Positions 33,737 to 41,772 of a stretch of DNA of 64,000 nucleotides are shown here, one piece after another (the first letter of the stretch is position 1; each line of letters starts with the position of its first letter). The notes under the pieces were generated by a model that was not told the origin of the DNA, did not search any database, and saw only the letters and a list, made by a program, of their open reading frames with translations. A program made the translations under genes and the position numbers. Origin of the DNA: an uncultured Phascolarctobacterium sp. (GTDB lineage Bacteria; Bacillota; Negativicutes; Acidaminococcales; Acidaminococcaceae). The stretch spans positions 62,001-126,000 of the forward strand of contig NZ_CAAGLX010000013.1 in NCBI RefSeq assembly GCF_900770955.1, read 5' to 3'.

Positions 33737-35323
33737 ATGAATACATCGATTGTAAAAATAATACTAAACGAAAAATTAAAAGTGTTGTTTCTAGCGTTGT
33801 GTAGTATTTGTGTATGCTTATCGGAACTTGCTGTTCCTGCATTCATCTCTATTTTTATAGACGATATTATTACTCCGCATGAATCCAGCTCATTTATAAT
33901 ATATTTAATTGTCTTTGTTGGACTCTCCTTTTTTGCAATTATGGCGAACTATGTTCAAAATGTCTATTCGGCAGCTATTTGTGGACAGGCTATTAATAAC
34001 CTTCTGCTTTATGTAATAAATCATATAAAAAAAGTCCCTTATAAATTCTTCCATAAATACGAACCTTCTCTATTGGCTAGAAGAATTGATGATGACGTTG
34101 TTGATGTGGTCATGTTCGTTTTGGGTAACATGGCTATATTTTTTTCTGCAATATTAAATGCTACAGGTGTTATCATTCTTGTATATAGAATTTCGTATGT
34201 TTGGGTTATAATACTCTCTTTATTTATTTGTTTATATGTTTTGTATTTTAACTGTATCGGTAAAAGACTTAAAGCAGTATATAGAGAGTACAGAAATTCA
34301 ACAAATAATTACTTCTCAAAAATCAGTGAGTTTATTATTAATATTAAATCGATAAAATCACATTCTGCTGAAATTTATTTTATGAGAAAAATAGAGGCAT
34401 CCTTATTGAGGTATTACATAGCAAATATTCAGCGTGCAAAGGTCTCTTTTTTTCTTAGTAATAACCGTAGCATTTTAAATTCACTGTTTTATATATCACT
34501 CTTTAGCGTTGGTACATACCAAGTGTTTTACTCGATAATCACTGTTGGACAATTTGTATCATTGATTGGATACTTTAATATAATAATTACATCTGTATCA
34601 TTTTTTATCAGCCTAGAGGATTGTTATCAAAATGCATCTGTGGCATCAAGTAGATTGACAGAAATTTTAGAGGAAAAGGTAGATAGTACAGGATCATTAT
34701 CAATCTCTAAAATATCTACAGTTGAAATAGTTAATCTAAATAAGAGTTATGAAGATCGTTTAGTAATAAGCAATTTCAATTATACCTTTTCAGCAGGCAA
34801 TACTTATTGTATAGAAGGTCCTAACGGAACTGGTAAATCTACTATTTTGTCGATGCTTATAGGCTTAGAGAAACCAGACTCAGGCGATATATTATTCAAT
34901 TCAATCTCCTTTAAAGCACTTAATTTTGATGAAATACGAAAAAATCACATTGCTGTTTGTGAGCAAACACCCTTCATTACAGAGGATAGTTTAGATAAAA
35001 ATCTTTTTTTTGATGAACCACCTAACAAGCTAGCTGCAGAAGATAAATATGGAGTTTTGCCTAAAATCAACAATATTGAGAATAAAAAAATTATACCAGA
35101 ACTATTATCTGGTGGTGAACGTCAAAGAATTTCATTGTTAAGGGCAATATTAAAAGATGCTAGTCTTATACTTTTAGATGAACCAACATCAGCACTAGAT
35201 AAAGAAGGTGTTAAGTTATTTATAAATATGATTAATGAACTCTCTAAAGATAAGATAGTAATCGTTGTAAGTCATGATAAAAATGTAATAAGCAATTGCA
35301 GTTATGTTGTCCATTTACAATAG
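33737..35323 (+). CDS. ABC exporter for the modified peptide (TMD-NBD, no peptidase domain)
   Basis: A 528-residue half-transporter. Six helices lie in about residues 15-300. The NBD has Walker A GPNGTGKST (361-369), signature LSGGE (457-461), Walker B LILLDE (477-482) and the switch His513 (VVSHD). There is no N-terminal C39 peptidase, so leader removal needs another protease or does not occur. Starting one base after the maturase stop, it is the likely exporter or immunity pump for the peptide. Confidence 0.88.
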   Translation: MNTSIVKIILNEKLKVLFLALCSICVCLSELAVPAFISIFIDDIITPHESSSFIIYLIVFVGLSFFAIMANYVQNVYSAAICGQAINNLLLYVINHIKKVPYKFFHKYEPSLLARRIDDDVVDVVMFVLGNMAIFFSAILNATGVIILVYRISYVWVIILSLFICLYVLYFNCIGKRLKAVYREYRNSTNNYFSKISEFIINIKSIKSHSAEIYFMRKIEASLLRYYIANIQRAKVSFFLSNNRSILNSLFYISLFSVGTYQVFYSIITVGQFVSLIGYFNIIITSVSFFISLEDCYQNASVASSRLTEILEEKVDSTGSLSISKISTVEIVNLNKSYEDRLVISNFNYTFSAGNTYCIEGPNGTGKSTILSMLIGLEKPDSGDILFNSISFKALNFDEIRKNHIAVCEQTPFITEDSLDKNLFFDEPPNKLAAEDKYGVLPKINNIENKKIIPELLSGGERQRISLLRAILKDASLILLDEPTSALDKEGVKLFINMINELSKDKIVIVVSHDKNVISNCSYVVHLQ

Positions 35324-35885
35324 CAAATAAATATCAAAAATATATTTATGATGAAACTATAGTATTAATGATATACTTTCAGGTTACTTGAAAGAATTAT
35401 AGGGGAGTAAAATCATATTATGTTATAGAATAATTTTTGAAGAGAAGTGATAAATTTTTTCGGGTAGCTAAAGCCACCCTGCAAAAATTTACGCTATCGC
35501 GAGCAGCGAAGGTTGGCATCACATAATCATAAATATTAGAGTGCGTGTCGCTATCGCTCCAACCCCCAAGCCCCCTAAAGGGGGATGTCCACTCAAGGAA
35601 AAGTGAAAATGCTTTTCTCGTTATTTTAACGAGAATGGGGCCCCACCCACGCCGGTGGGCACCCCATTCCTTTAAGGATGAACTTTTATTGAAGGAAGTT
35701 TAGCTGTTTTCGAAAAAATGATTGTAAGCGAAGAGTAATTCAATGTACCTTTCTTGTACTACTTTTTTGGGAATTTTATTTGATTTTAATTCAACGAGAT
35801 GTATTAAGCAGCACATCTGGTATCAAGATTAAAGCAGATAATACTATATATTGTACATAACAGTAATTAACAAATAGTGAAAAAG
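35324..35885. other. Non-coding right end of the element with GC-rich hairpins
   Basis: No credible gene. Visible structures are CTTTCA/TGAAAG near 35379-35396; a terminator-like AAATTTTT..GGGT..ACCC..AAAAATTT at about 35452-35490; CCCCCT-AA-AGGGGG at about 35570-35584; CTCGTTA/TAACGAG at about 35617-35633; and AATGGGG (35634-35640) with CCCCATT (35662-35668) enclosing CCACC/GGTGG. The first two probably end the RiPP operon; the others are unexplained. Confidence 0.55.
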
Positions 35886-35954
35886 TTCGTAATCAGTAGG
35901 TCGCAGGTTCAAATCCCGTCAGTAGCTCCATTAAAAAATCAAGCACCCATGCGG
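35886..35954 (+). repeat. Right attachment site (attR)
   Basis: A perfect 69-bp copy of the tRNA-Thr 3' half and flank (identical to 26147-26215), preceded by AAAAAG in place of the anticodon stem. It marks the chromosomal junction on the right. Confidence 0.92.
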
Positions 35955-35981
35955 TTTTCGCGTGGGTGCTGTTTTTTGCGC
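35942..35981 (+). terminator. Original chromosomal terminator of tRNA-Thr
   Basis: AGCACCCA and TGGGTGCT pair with an inner GCG/CGC, followed by GTTTTTT. Before insertion it would have ended tRNA-Thr transcription. Confidence 0.7.
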
Positions 35982-36008
35982 GGGTGAAAATTATACTAAA
36001 AATAAAAT

Positions 36009-36227
36009 CATAAAAATATTGGCGACCTTATTAAAAAATCCGTTCTTGTCGAAAGCATCCCGAATAGAAAAACCGATGGCAAGCCCAAGGTAAGAGCTTA
36101 TCATCGGTTCTATGTCCCTGTTAGGGTTAACGGGAAAATTTACACTGTAAGATTGGTGGCCGAGGAACGAAACGGAGATATTACCCTAGACCCTACTAAC
36201 GTTAATCTTTACGACGTAGTAATATAA
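36009..36227 (+). pseudogene. Fragment of a phage/large-polyprotein C-terminal domain
   Basis: An open frame of about 72 codons with no proper start, bounded upstream by a stop codon. The translation contains NIGDLIKKSVLVESIPNRK, then YHRFYVPVRVNGKIYTVRLV and ends VNLYDVVI. The HRFYVPVRVNGKIYTVRL stretch resembles the C-terminal domain of phage-encoded nuclease or large polyvalent proteins (LPD3-like); this is from memory and unverified. It is best explained as a leftover of an earlier insertion at the same tRNA. Confidence 0.5.
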
Positions 36228-36228
36228 A

Positions 36229-36290
36229 GAACCCCCCACTCTGCCAACGGAGCAAAAGTTGCTCCTTATCGGGCAGACCGTGAGGGGTTC
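36229..36290. terminator. Large branched hairpin between converging genes
   Basis: GAACCCC and GGGGTTC close the structure, with TCTGCC/GGGCAGA and an inner GGAGCAA-AAG-TTGCTCC hairpin. It lies after the gene fragment and before the converging gene at 36345, so a bidirectional terminator is likely. Confidence 0.5.
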
Positions 36291-36344
36291 GATATCATCA
36301 GTATAAATGATATACTGCAAGGTGTCAAGGATTATGAAAAAACG

Positions 36345-36725
36345 TTAATCTCTGGGATTCTCGTTCTCCCATGCTTGAACGGCGTCCTTGAATGCAACAA
36401 CGCTCATAAGCTTGGCAACCTTTTCGGCCTCTCTAAAGCCCCTGCCTCTACCACCATATATCTTGATGACTTCGTGCAACGCTTCGGCCATAGGCTTAGT
36501 GGGTGCCACGATAATTTCTGCTACTCTTTGTTCTTTCTCGGCTTCGGCCAATCGCTCCTTGGCTTTAACGCCACCGCGCAATTCGGCAATAAATTTCTTT
36601 ACTGCGATGCGTTCGGTTTCGGTCAGTTTAAAGGAAGTTACTCTTGCGCCCTCGGGAAGCTCTCTTTTACGGCCTGCACCCTCTCTGGCACCGCCGGCTT
36701 TGATAGAATTTTTAACATTTTCCAT
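36345..36725 (-). CDS. Small basic protein with GAREGAGRK motif, unknown function
   Basis: A 126-residue protein starting at ATG 36725 after AAGGAGG. The N-terminal GGAREGAGRKRE motif is common at the start of phage-related DNA-binding proteins and terminase-associated proteins. Next comes SFKLTETERIAVKKFIAELR, which resembles a ribbon-helix-helix or HTH, then a charged helix and a C-terminal VVAFKDAVQAWENENP. Not otherwise recognised. Its neighbours suggest a mobile-element or phage origin. Confidence 0.6.
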   Translation of the reverse strand: MENVKNSIKAGGAREGAGRKRELPEGARVTSFKLTETERIAVKKFIAELRGGVKAKERLAEAEKEQRVAEIIVAPTKPMAEALHEVIKIYGGRGRGFREAEKVAKLMSVVAFKDAVQAWENENPRD

Positions 36726-36908
36726 AACAAATACCTCCTTATTGCATTTTAATACTGAACTGGAATTTCTGTAATCATAATACCATAAACAAGGAAACAT
36801 GTCAACTATAAAATCATAAAAATATGATAGAGTATTATTGACGAGCCGAGCTGTTTTTATAATTACCTATGTGAAGCTATATTATGACAGCAGGAATCAG
36901 TCTGCAAT

Positions 36909-36938
36909 AAAAAAGCCGTCAGTCAAACCGACGGCTTA
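36909..36938 (-). terminator. Terminator of tRNA-Ala
   Basis: On the minus strand AAGCCGTC pairs with GACGGCTT around 9 bases and runs into TTTTT. Confidence 0.8.
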
Positions 36939-36946
36939 GAAAATTC

Positions 36947-37022
<76 letters not shown>

Positions 37023-37413
37023 ATATTATATATCTATCTTACAAAAGAGGGCGGTGTTTGTCAAGTAAGCAAAAGCACTATAAGTCAGTAACTTAGCGTG
37101 TAAACAGAATTGTTTTATATAGTATAAGAAAAAACAAAACAGGTCTGCTTTTAAATTTACCATATAATTAAATTGCTTGCTTGTGGCTATGATGTAAAAT
37201 AAAAGCCGAGAATCTGCGGGGAGACGGCAGGTGCTTTAAAAATATATTGTGCATAATTTATTTGGAAAGATTAAATAATGATATAAGCAGAAAATCAGTC
37301 AAAAATTTGACTAATTTCGTGAAAAGTATTAAAATATAAACGTTGTATTGGCTTCGTTGAAAAGCATAAAACATAGTGATTTAATAGATATTAAAAAGAA
37401 AAGGAGTATCAGG

Positions 37414-38739
37414 ATGAGTCAGGATTTCTTGGAGCGCTGTAATGAAAAAATGCAGTCATTATATGATTGTTGCGGAAAAAAAGTAAACGAATTGTATGCT
37501 AAGTTGGCAGAAGAAGTGCAATCATTATATAATCACTGTAAAGCACAGGCAAGCGAACTGGTTGCCAAGCTGTTAGAAAAAGTGCAGTTATTATACAATG
37601 ATTGTTTAGAAAAAATAGCTGCTATTGTTACTCAGGTGAAGGCAGTAATAGCTGTTGCCGCAGCTGTTGCAAAAATTCAGCTGACTATGCTTGAGCGTCG
37701 CGTGCGGTTATTGGTTATGAGCTATGTAAATAAGGTTCAGACCAAGGTGCAGGAGCTTGTCGGCCGTGTGCAGTCCAAGCAGCATGAAATCGTAGGCCGT
37801 ATTAAGGTACGTTATCATGCAATGCGTATGATGTGGCGCCGCAATCAGCATTTTACCTTCTGGTTTATTCCGGCAGATGGTCAGAATATCGCTAAAACCC
37901 ATGTAAAAAAGACTCATCTGAAATATGCTTTGACAGCAGTTGCTTCCTTTTTGGTTTTTGTGACCTGCACTATCGGTGTACTGGCTCATTTTGCTGTGCA
38001 AAACGAGCAGCAGAAGCAGGAGCTGGCTGCTTATAAGCAGACTAAATCCGAGCAGGAGCAGACTATCAGACAGCTGCGTCTGATGGCAGAAACAAACCAG
38101 AAGAAGCTGGCAGCATTGTCCAAGCTGGAGGATCAGGTGCGCAACCAAATGGAAAAAAGCGGCGCACAGCTGCCGCCTAAGAGCAATGCTTCCGATTACG
38201 CAGGTCAGGGCGGTCCAGTTCTGGGTTCTGCCAATCCGGCAAACATTGTGCTGGAGCAGGAAAAGAACATTGGCCTCGAGGCTGATGCCAAGAAGGTTGA
38301 TTTGGAAAACTTGCTGAGTGCTATTGAGGCTGAAAATTATCGTCGTGAGGTTACGCCGAGCCAATGGCCTACCAGCGGAGGCTATATTTCCTCTTCTTTT
38401 GGCGGTCGTGCTAATCCCTTTGGCGGTTATGGCCGTGATTGGCATCCAGGTATTGATATTGCGACTGATTATGGCGAGCCTGTTTATGCCAGTGCAGCAG
38501 GCTATGTACAGCAGGCAGGCTGGTATGGCGGTTATGGGATTTATGCACGTATAAACCACGATTATGGCTACCAGACAGCCTACGGACATATGAGCCGTGT
38601 TGTCTGCAGTGCAGGCCAATATGTAAAAAAAGGTGAGATTATCGGTTATGTCGGCAGCACCGGCTACAGCACCGGTCCGCATCTGCATTTTGAAGTAATT
38701 CATTATGGCGAGCAGGTTGATCCTAGCAGCCTGATGTAA
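37414..38739 (+). CDS. M23-family (LytM-type) peptidase with N-terminal repeat region
   Basis: A 441-residue membrane-anchored murein hydrolase-like protein. Residues 11-76 form three 22-residue repeats, E(K/E)(M/V)Q(S/L)LY(D/N)-type, each with a Cys at the same place (20, 42, 64). Residues 77-145 continue as a helical region. The usual cytoplasmic N-terminus FTFWFIPADG is at about 147. A helix spans about 171-191, then a coiled coil (about 196-240). The C-terminal peptidase has the zinc motifs HPGIDIA and HLHFEV with GHMS. AAAAGGAG precedes ATG 37414, favoured over TTG 37348. Confidence 0.87.
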   Translation: MSQDFLERCNEKMQSLYDCCGKKVNELYAKLAEEVQSLYNHCKAQASELVAKLLEKVQLLYNDCLEKIAAIVTQVKAVIAVAAAVAKIQLTMLERRVRLLVMSYVNKVQTKVQELVGRVQSKQHEIVGRIKVRYHAMRMMWRRNQHFTFWFIPADGQNIAKTHVKKTHLKYALTAVASFLVFVTCTIGVLAHFAVQNEQQKQELAAYKQTKSEQEQTIRQLRLMAETNQKKLAALSKLEDQVRNQMEKSGAQLPPKSNASDYAGQGGPVLGSANPANIVLEQEKNIGLEADAKKVDLENLLSAIEAENYRREVTPSQWPTSGGYISSSFGGRANPFGGYGRDWHPGIDIATDYGEPVYASAAGYVQQAGWYGGYGIYARINHDYGYQTAYGHMSRVVCSAGQYVKKGEIIGYVGSTGYSTGPHLHFEVIHYGEQVDPSSLM

Positions 38740-38769
38740 TTTTACAAGGAATAAATACTGTAAATCATT

Positions 38770-38805
38770 AAGTTCGTCGTACTTTGTGCGACGAACTTTT
38801 TTTGA
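38770..38805 (+). terminator. Terminator after the M23 gene
   Basis: AAGTTCGTCG (38770-38779) pairs with CGACGAACTT (38789-38798) and continues into a T-run. Confidence 0.85.
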
Positions 38806-38835
38806 TTGAAAAAGAAATAAATTTCAGAAATATAA

Positions 38836-38864
38836 TTTACATATGTTCTAACAAATGCTACAAT
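38836..38864 (+). promoter_or_regulatory. Promoter of the dhaL-dhaK operon
   Basis: TTTACA (38836-38841), 17-base spacer, TACAAT (38859-38864), 27 bases before the dhaL start. A SorC-type regulator encoded in the operon probably acts here, but no clear palindrome was identified. Confidence 0.5.
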
Positions 38865-38891
38865 GAGAATAACGAAAGGAGCGGATAAATT

Positions 38892-39509
38892 ATGCTTACT
38901 TTAGAAATGTTGGAAAAAATGCTTTTGGCAGCAGCAGTTGAGCTTGAAGAAAAAAGTAAAATGCTGTGCGAGCTGGACAGCGTAGCCGGTGACGGCGACC
39001 ATGGCGTTACTATTGCGCGTATGGCAGAGTCCATGAAAAACAAGGTAGAAGCGCATGACAGCGATAATGTTAAAGATCTGCTTGATGATTTGAGCATGGC
39101 TTTTATGAACAGCAACGGCGGTAGTGCAGGTCCTTTATGGGGAACTGTATTTGGCGGTCTTGCCGACGCGGCACCGGAGGATGCCAAGGAGGTTTCTTTG
39201 GAGGAGCTTCGTGCTATGCTTGCTCAGGCTAAAGAGGATTTTGAAGATATTTCCAAGGCCAAAATCGGTGATAAGACTATGGTTGATGCTCTGTATCCCG
39301 CACTTGAGGCAGGTATGGCTGCCGAAGGCGATGCCAAGGCTGTCTTTGAGGCTATGGGCAAGGCTGCAGCCGAGGGTGCAGAAAAAACCGCTGATATGGT
39401 AGCACGCTTCGGTCGTGCGAAAAATGTCGGTGAACGCAGTCTGGGGACTAAGGATCCCGGTGCGACATCTATTTCTATTTTGCTGACAGCAATGGCTGGG
39501 GCAATCTGA
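38892..39509 (+). CDS. dhaL: DhaL-family nucleotide-binding kinase subunit
   Basis: A 205-residue DhaL-type subunit, the phosphoryl donor part of dihydroxyacetone-type kinases. Conserved motifs are the metal-binding GDGDHG, NSNGGSAGPLWGTVFGG, IGDKTMVDALYPA and LGTKDPGATS. The RBS is GAAAGGAG. No DhaM phosphotransferase gene is in the window, so it is unclear whether it is charged by the PTS or uses ATP. The first gene of the operon. Confidence 0.88.
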   Translation: MLTLEMLEKMLLAAAVELEEKSKMLCELDSVAGDGDHGVTIARMAESMKNKVEAHDSDNVKDLLDDLSMAFMNSNGGSAGPLWGTVFGGLADAAPEDAKEVSLEELRAMLAQAKEDFEDISKAKIGDKTMVDALYPALEAGMAAEGDAKAVFEAMGKAAAEGAEKTADMVARFGRAKNVGERSLGTKDPGATSISILLTAMAGAI

Positions 39510-39565
39510 TTTGCTGATAAAGCGTTAGCTTTAAAAAACAATAAATAAAAAACGGAGGCGTCATT

Positions 39566-40558
39566 ATGCAAAAATTCATTAACAATCCGGAAAATCTGAC
39601 AAGTGAATTATTGGAAGGTCTTGTATTATCTAATCCCGATATCATCACCATGGAACAGGGTAACCTCATTGTGAACAAGAAATTGGCAGAGGCAGACCGT
39701 GTAACCATCGTAACCTTGGGAGGCACTGGTCACGAGCCTGCAATCAGCGGCTTTGTTGGCGAAGGTATGATTGATATTTCTGTTGCAGGCAATATTTTTG
39801 CTGCACCAGGCCCTCAGGCTTGCGTAGAAGCAATTAAGATGGCAGATAAAGGGCATGGCGTTCTTTTCGTTGTACTGAACCATGCAGGCGATATGCTGAC
39901 CGGCAACCTGACTATGAAACAGGTGAAAAAACTGGGCATTAATGTTGTTAAGGTTGTAACTCAGGAAGATGTTGCCAATGCTCCGCGTGAAAACGCTGAC
40001 GACCGCCGTGGTCTGGTTGGCTGCGTTCCTCTGTACAAGATTGCCGGTGCTGCAGCTGCTGCAGGCAAATCCTTGGAAGAGGTTGCTGCTATTGCACAAA
40101 AATTTGCTGATAACATGGCAACTATCGCTGTTGCTACTAAAGGTGCTACTCATCCCGCAACCGGTATGGAAATCGCTCATATTGCCGAAGGCACTATGGA
40201 AGTCGGCATGGGCCAGCATGGTGAAGGTGGCGGCGGTACTCAGCCGATGAAATCTGCTGACGAAACAGCTGCAATTATGATGGACGCTCTGCTGAAGGAT
40301 CTGGACGTAAAAGCAGGCGAAAAGCTGATGGTTGTTATCAACGGCAGCGGTGCTACTACTCTGATGGAACAGCTGATTGTTTTCCGTGCCTGCCATAAGC
40401 TGTTGGCAGAAAAAGGTATTGAGGTTGTGGCAAGTGCTGTAGGCGAAATCCTTACCGTACAGGAAACCGCAGGCTTCCAGATGTTCATTGCGCGTATGGA
40501 TGACGAGCTGCTTGGCTACTGGAATGCTCCGTGCCGCACTCCGTACTACAGAAATTAA
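39566..40558 (+). CDS. dhaK: DhaK-family substrate-binding kinase subunit
   Basis: A 330-residue DhaK-type subunit, which binds a ketone through a covalent hemiaminal to histidine. GGTGHEPAISGFVGEGMID and the GQHGEGGGG segment with the candidate substrate His are clear. It lacks a fused ATP domain, so it needs DhaL. The association with an LsrF-like aldolase rather than glycerol genes argues that the substrate may be a different short ketose. Confidence 0.88.
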   Translation: MQKFINNPENLTSELLEGLVLSNPDIITMEQGNLIVNKKLAEADRVTIVTLGGTGHEPAISGFVGEGMIDISVAGNIFAAPGPQACVEAIKMADKGHGVLFVVLNHAGDMLTGNLTMKQVKKLGINVVKVVTQEDVANAPRENADDRRGLVGCVPLYKIAGAAAAAGKSLEEVAAIAQKFADNMATIAVATKGATHPATGMEIAHIAEGTMEVGMGQHGEGGGGTQPMKSADETAAIMMDALLKDLDVKAGEKLMVVINGSGATTLMEQLIVFRACHKLLAEKGIEVVASAVGEILTVQETAGFQMFIARMDDELLGYWNAPCRTPYYRN

Positions 40559-40572
40559 GCAGGTGACTGAAT

Positions 40573-41454
40573 ATGGCAGATAAAGAAGGTAATGTACTGG
40601 CAAAAGATTATGGCATCGGCATTGCTCCGCCGGAGCGTCTGTTCCCGGTAAAGGGGCACGCATCCGCAGGCTGGGGCATGCAATCTCGTCTGGGACAGAT
40701 TTTTGCTGATGACGGCCGCACTATTATGCTGGCCTTTGACCATGGTTATATTATGGGCTCTACCGCAGGTCTGGAACGTCTTGATCTGACAATTCCACCG
40801 CTGATGCAATATGCGGATTGCCTGATGGCAACAAGAGGTGCTTTGCGTACCTGCATTCCCGCTAACCATCACAAGGCTGTTGCTCTGCGCTGTACTGCTG
40901 ACACCAGTGTACTCAAGGACGACATGAGCTTTGGTAATGTCGGCGTTGAAATTGAAGATGCTATTCGCATGAATGCTTCCTGCATGGCAGTTCAATGCTT
41001 TGTAGGCTCTGCAGGCGAGCTTGACTCCCTGCGCAATTTGTCTTATTATGTAAATATGGGCGAACGTTTTGCAATTCCTGTTCTCGGAGTTGTAGCAGTT
41101 GGCAAGGAGATGGAGCGTACCACGCGTTATTTCTCACTGGCTACACGTCTGCTGGCCGAAACCGGCGCACATATCATCAAAACCTATTATTGTGATAACT
41201 TCGAACAGGTTACTGCTGCATGCCCCGTACCTATCGTAATTGCCGGCGGCAAGAAGATTCCTGAGCGTGACGCACTGGAAATGGCTTATCGTGCCGTAAA
41301 TGAAGGCGCTGCCGGTGTTGATATGGGACGTAACGTTTTGCAGGCTGCCGCACCGAAGGCAATGCTGCGTGCAATCCGTATGGTTGTACACGAAAATGTA
41401 ACGCCGGAAGTTGCTTACCATGCTTATGAGTTATGGCAGAAGGATGTGGATTAA
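40573..41454 (+). CDS. LsrF-like class I aldolase/thiolase
   Basis: A 293-residue TIM-barrel protein strongly resembling LsrF (the 3-hydroxy-5-phosphonooxypentane-2,4-dione thiolase of AI-2 breakdown) over its length: WGMQSRLGQIF, MLAFDHGYIMG, RYFSLATRLLAETGA, the Schiff-base Lys in IIKTYY, PIVIAGGKKIPERDALEM and GVDMGRNV. It should cleave a phosphorylated dicarbonyl or ketose. AGGTGA precedes the ATG. The next gene starts on the base after its stop. Confidence 0.82.
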   Translation: MADKEGNVLAKDYGIGIAPPERLFPVKGHASAGWGMQSRLGQIFADDGRTIMLAFDHGYIMGSTAGLERLDLTIPPLMQYADCLMATRGALRTCIPANHHKAVALRCTADTSVLKDDMSFGNVGVEIEDAIRMNASCMAVQCFVGSAGELDSLRNLSYYVNMGERFAIPVLGVVAVGKEMERTTRYFSLATRLLAETGAHIIKTYYCDNFEQVTAACPVPIVIAGGKKIPERDALEMAYRAVNEGAAGVDMGRNVLQAAAPKAMLRAIRMVVHENVTPEVAYHAYELWQKDVD

Positions 41455-41772
41455 ATGAAAGAATTTATGCATGTCGGCGTACCGACAACTGTTGCAAGAG
41501 AAGGCGAAATTTATGCTGAAGGCATAAAAACGCATCTCATTACTCCTGATACCAATGAATTTCATATTGAATACCTGCGTTTCGAAAAAGATACTCCGTT
41601 GCCGGAAGAGCTGCAGACCTTAGTGCATGTAGCTTATAAGGTTGATGACCTTGATAAGCAGCTGGCAGAAAATAAGGTTATCGTTGAGCCCTGGATGTCT
41701 GATGAGCATACCCGCATTGCTTTCATCATGAAGGACGGTATTCTGTTCGAATTAATGGAAGAAGTTAAATAA
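41455..41772 (+). CDS. Small VOC-like protein
   Basis: A 105-residue protein with the beta-alpha-beta pattern of a single glyoxalase/VOC half: MKEFMHVGVPTT at the start, HIEYLRFEKDTPLPEELQ, VAYKVDDLDKQLAE and a C-terminal DGILFELMEE. Candidate metal or acid residues are the first His and the last Glu. Its place between an LsrF-like aldolase and a SorC-type regulator is where an isomerase or epimerase of the same pathway would be expected. Confidence 0.6.
   Translation: MKEFMHVGVPTTVAREGEIYAEGIKTHLITPDTNEFHIEYLRFEKDTPLPEELQTLVHVAYKVDDLDKQLAENKVIVEPWMSDEHTRIAFIMKDGILFELMEEVK

Noticed and set aside
36375..36774. Two plus-strand frames overlapping the GAREGAGRK gene
   Set aside because: The minus-strand gene has a perfect RBS and sensible protein; the plus frames do not.
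39626..40663. 345-codon minus-strand frame opposite dhaK
   Set aside because: Composition is typical of an antisense frame of a GC-balanced gene; dhaK motifs are unambiguous.
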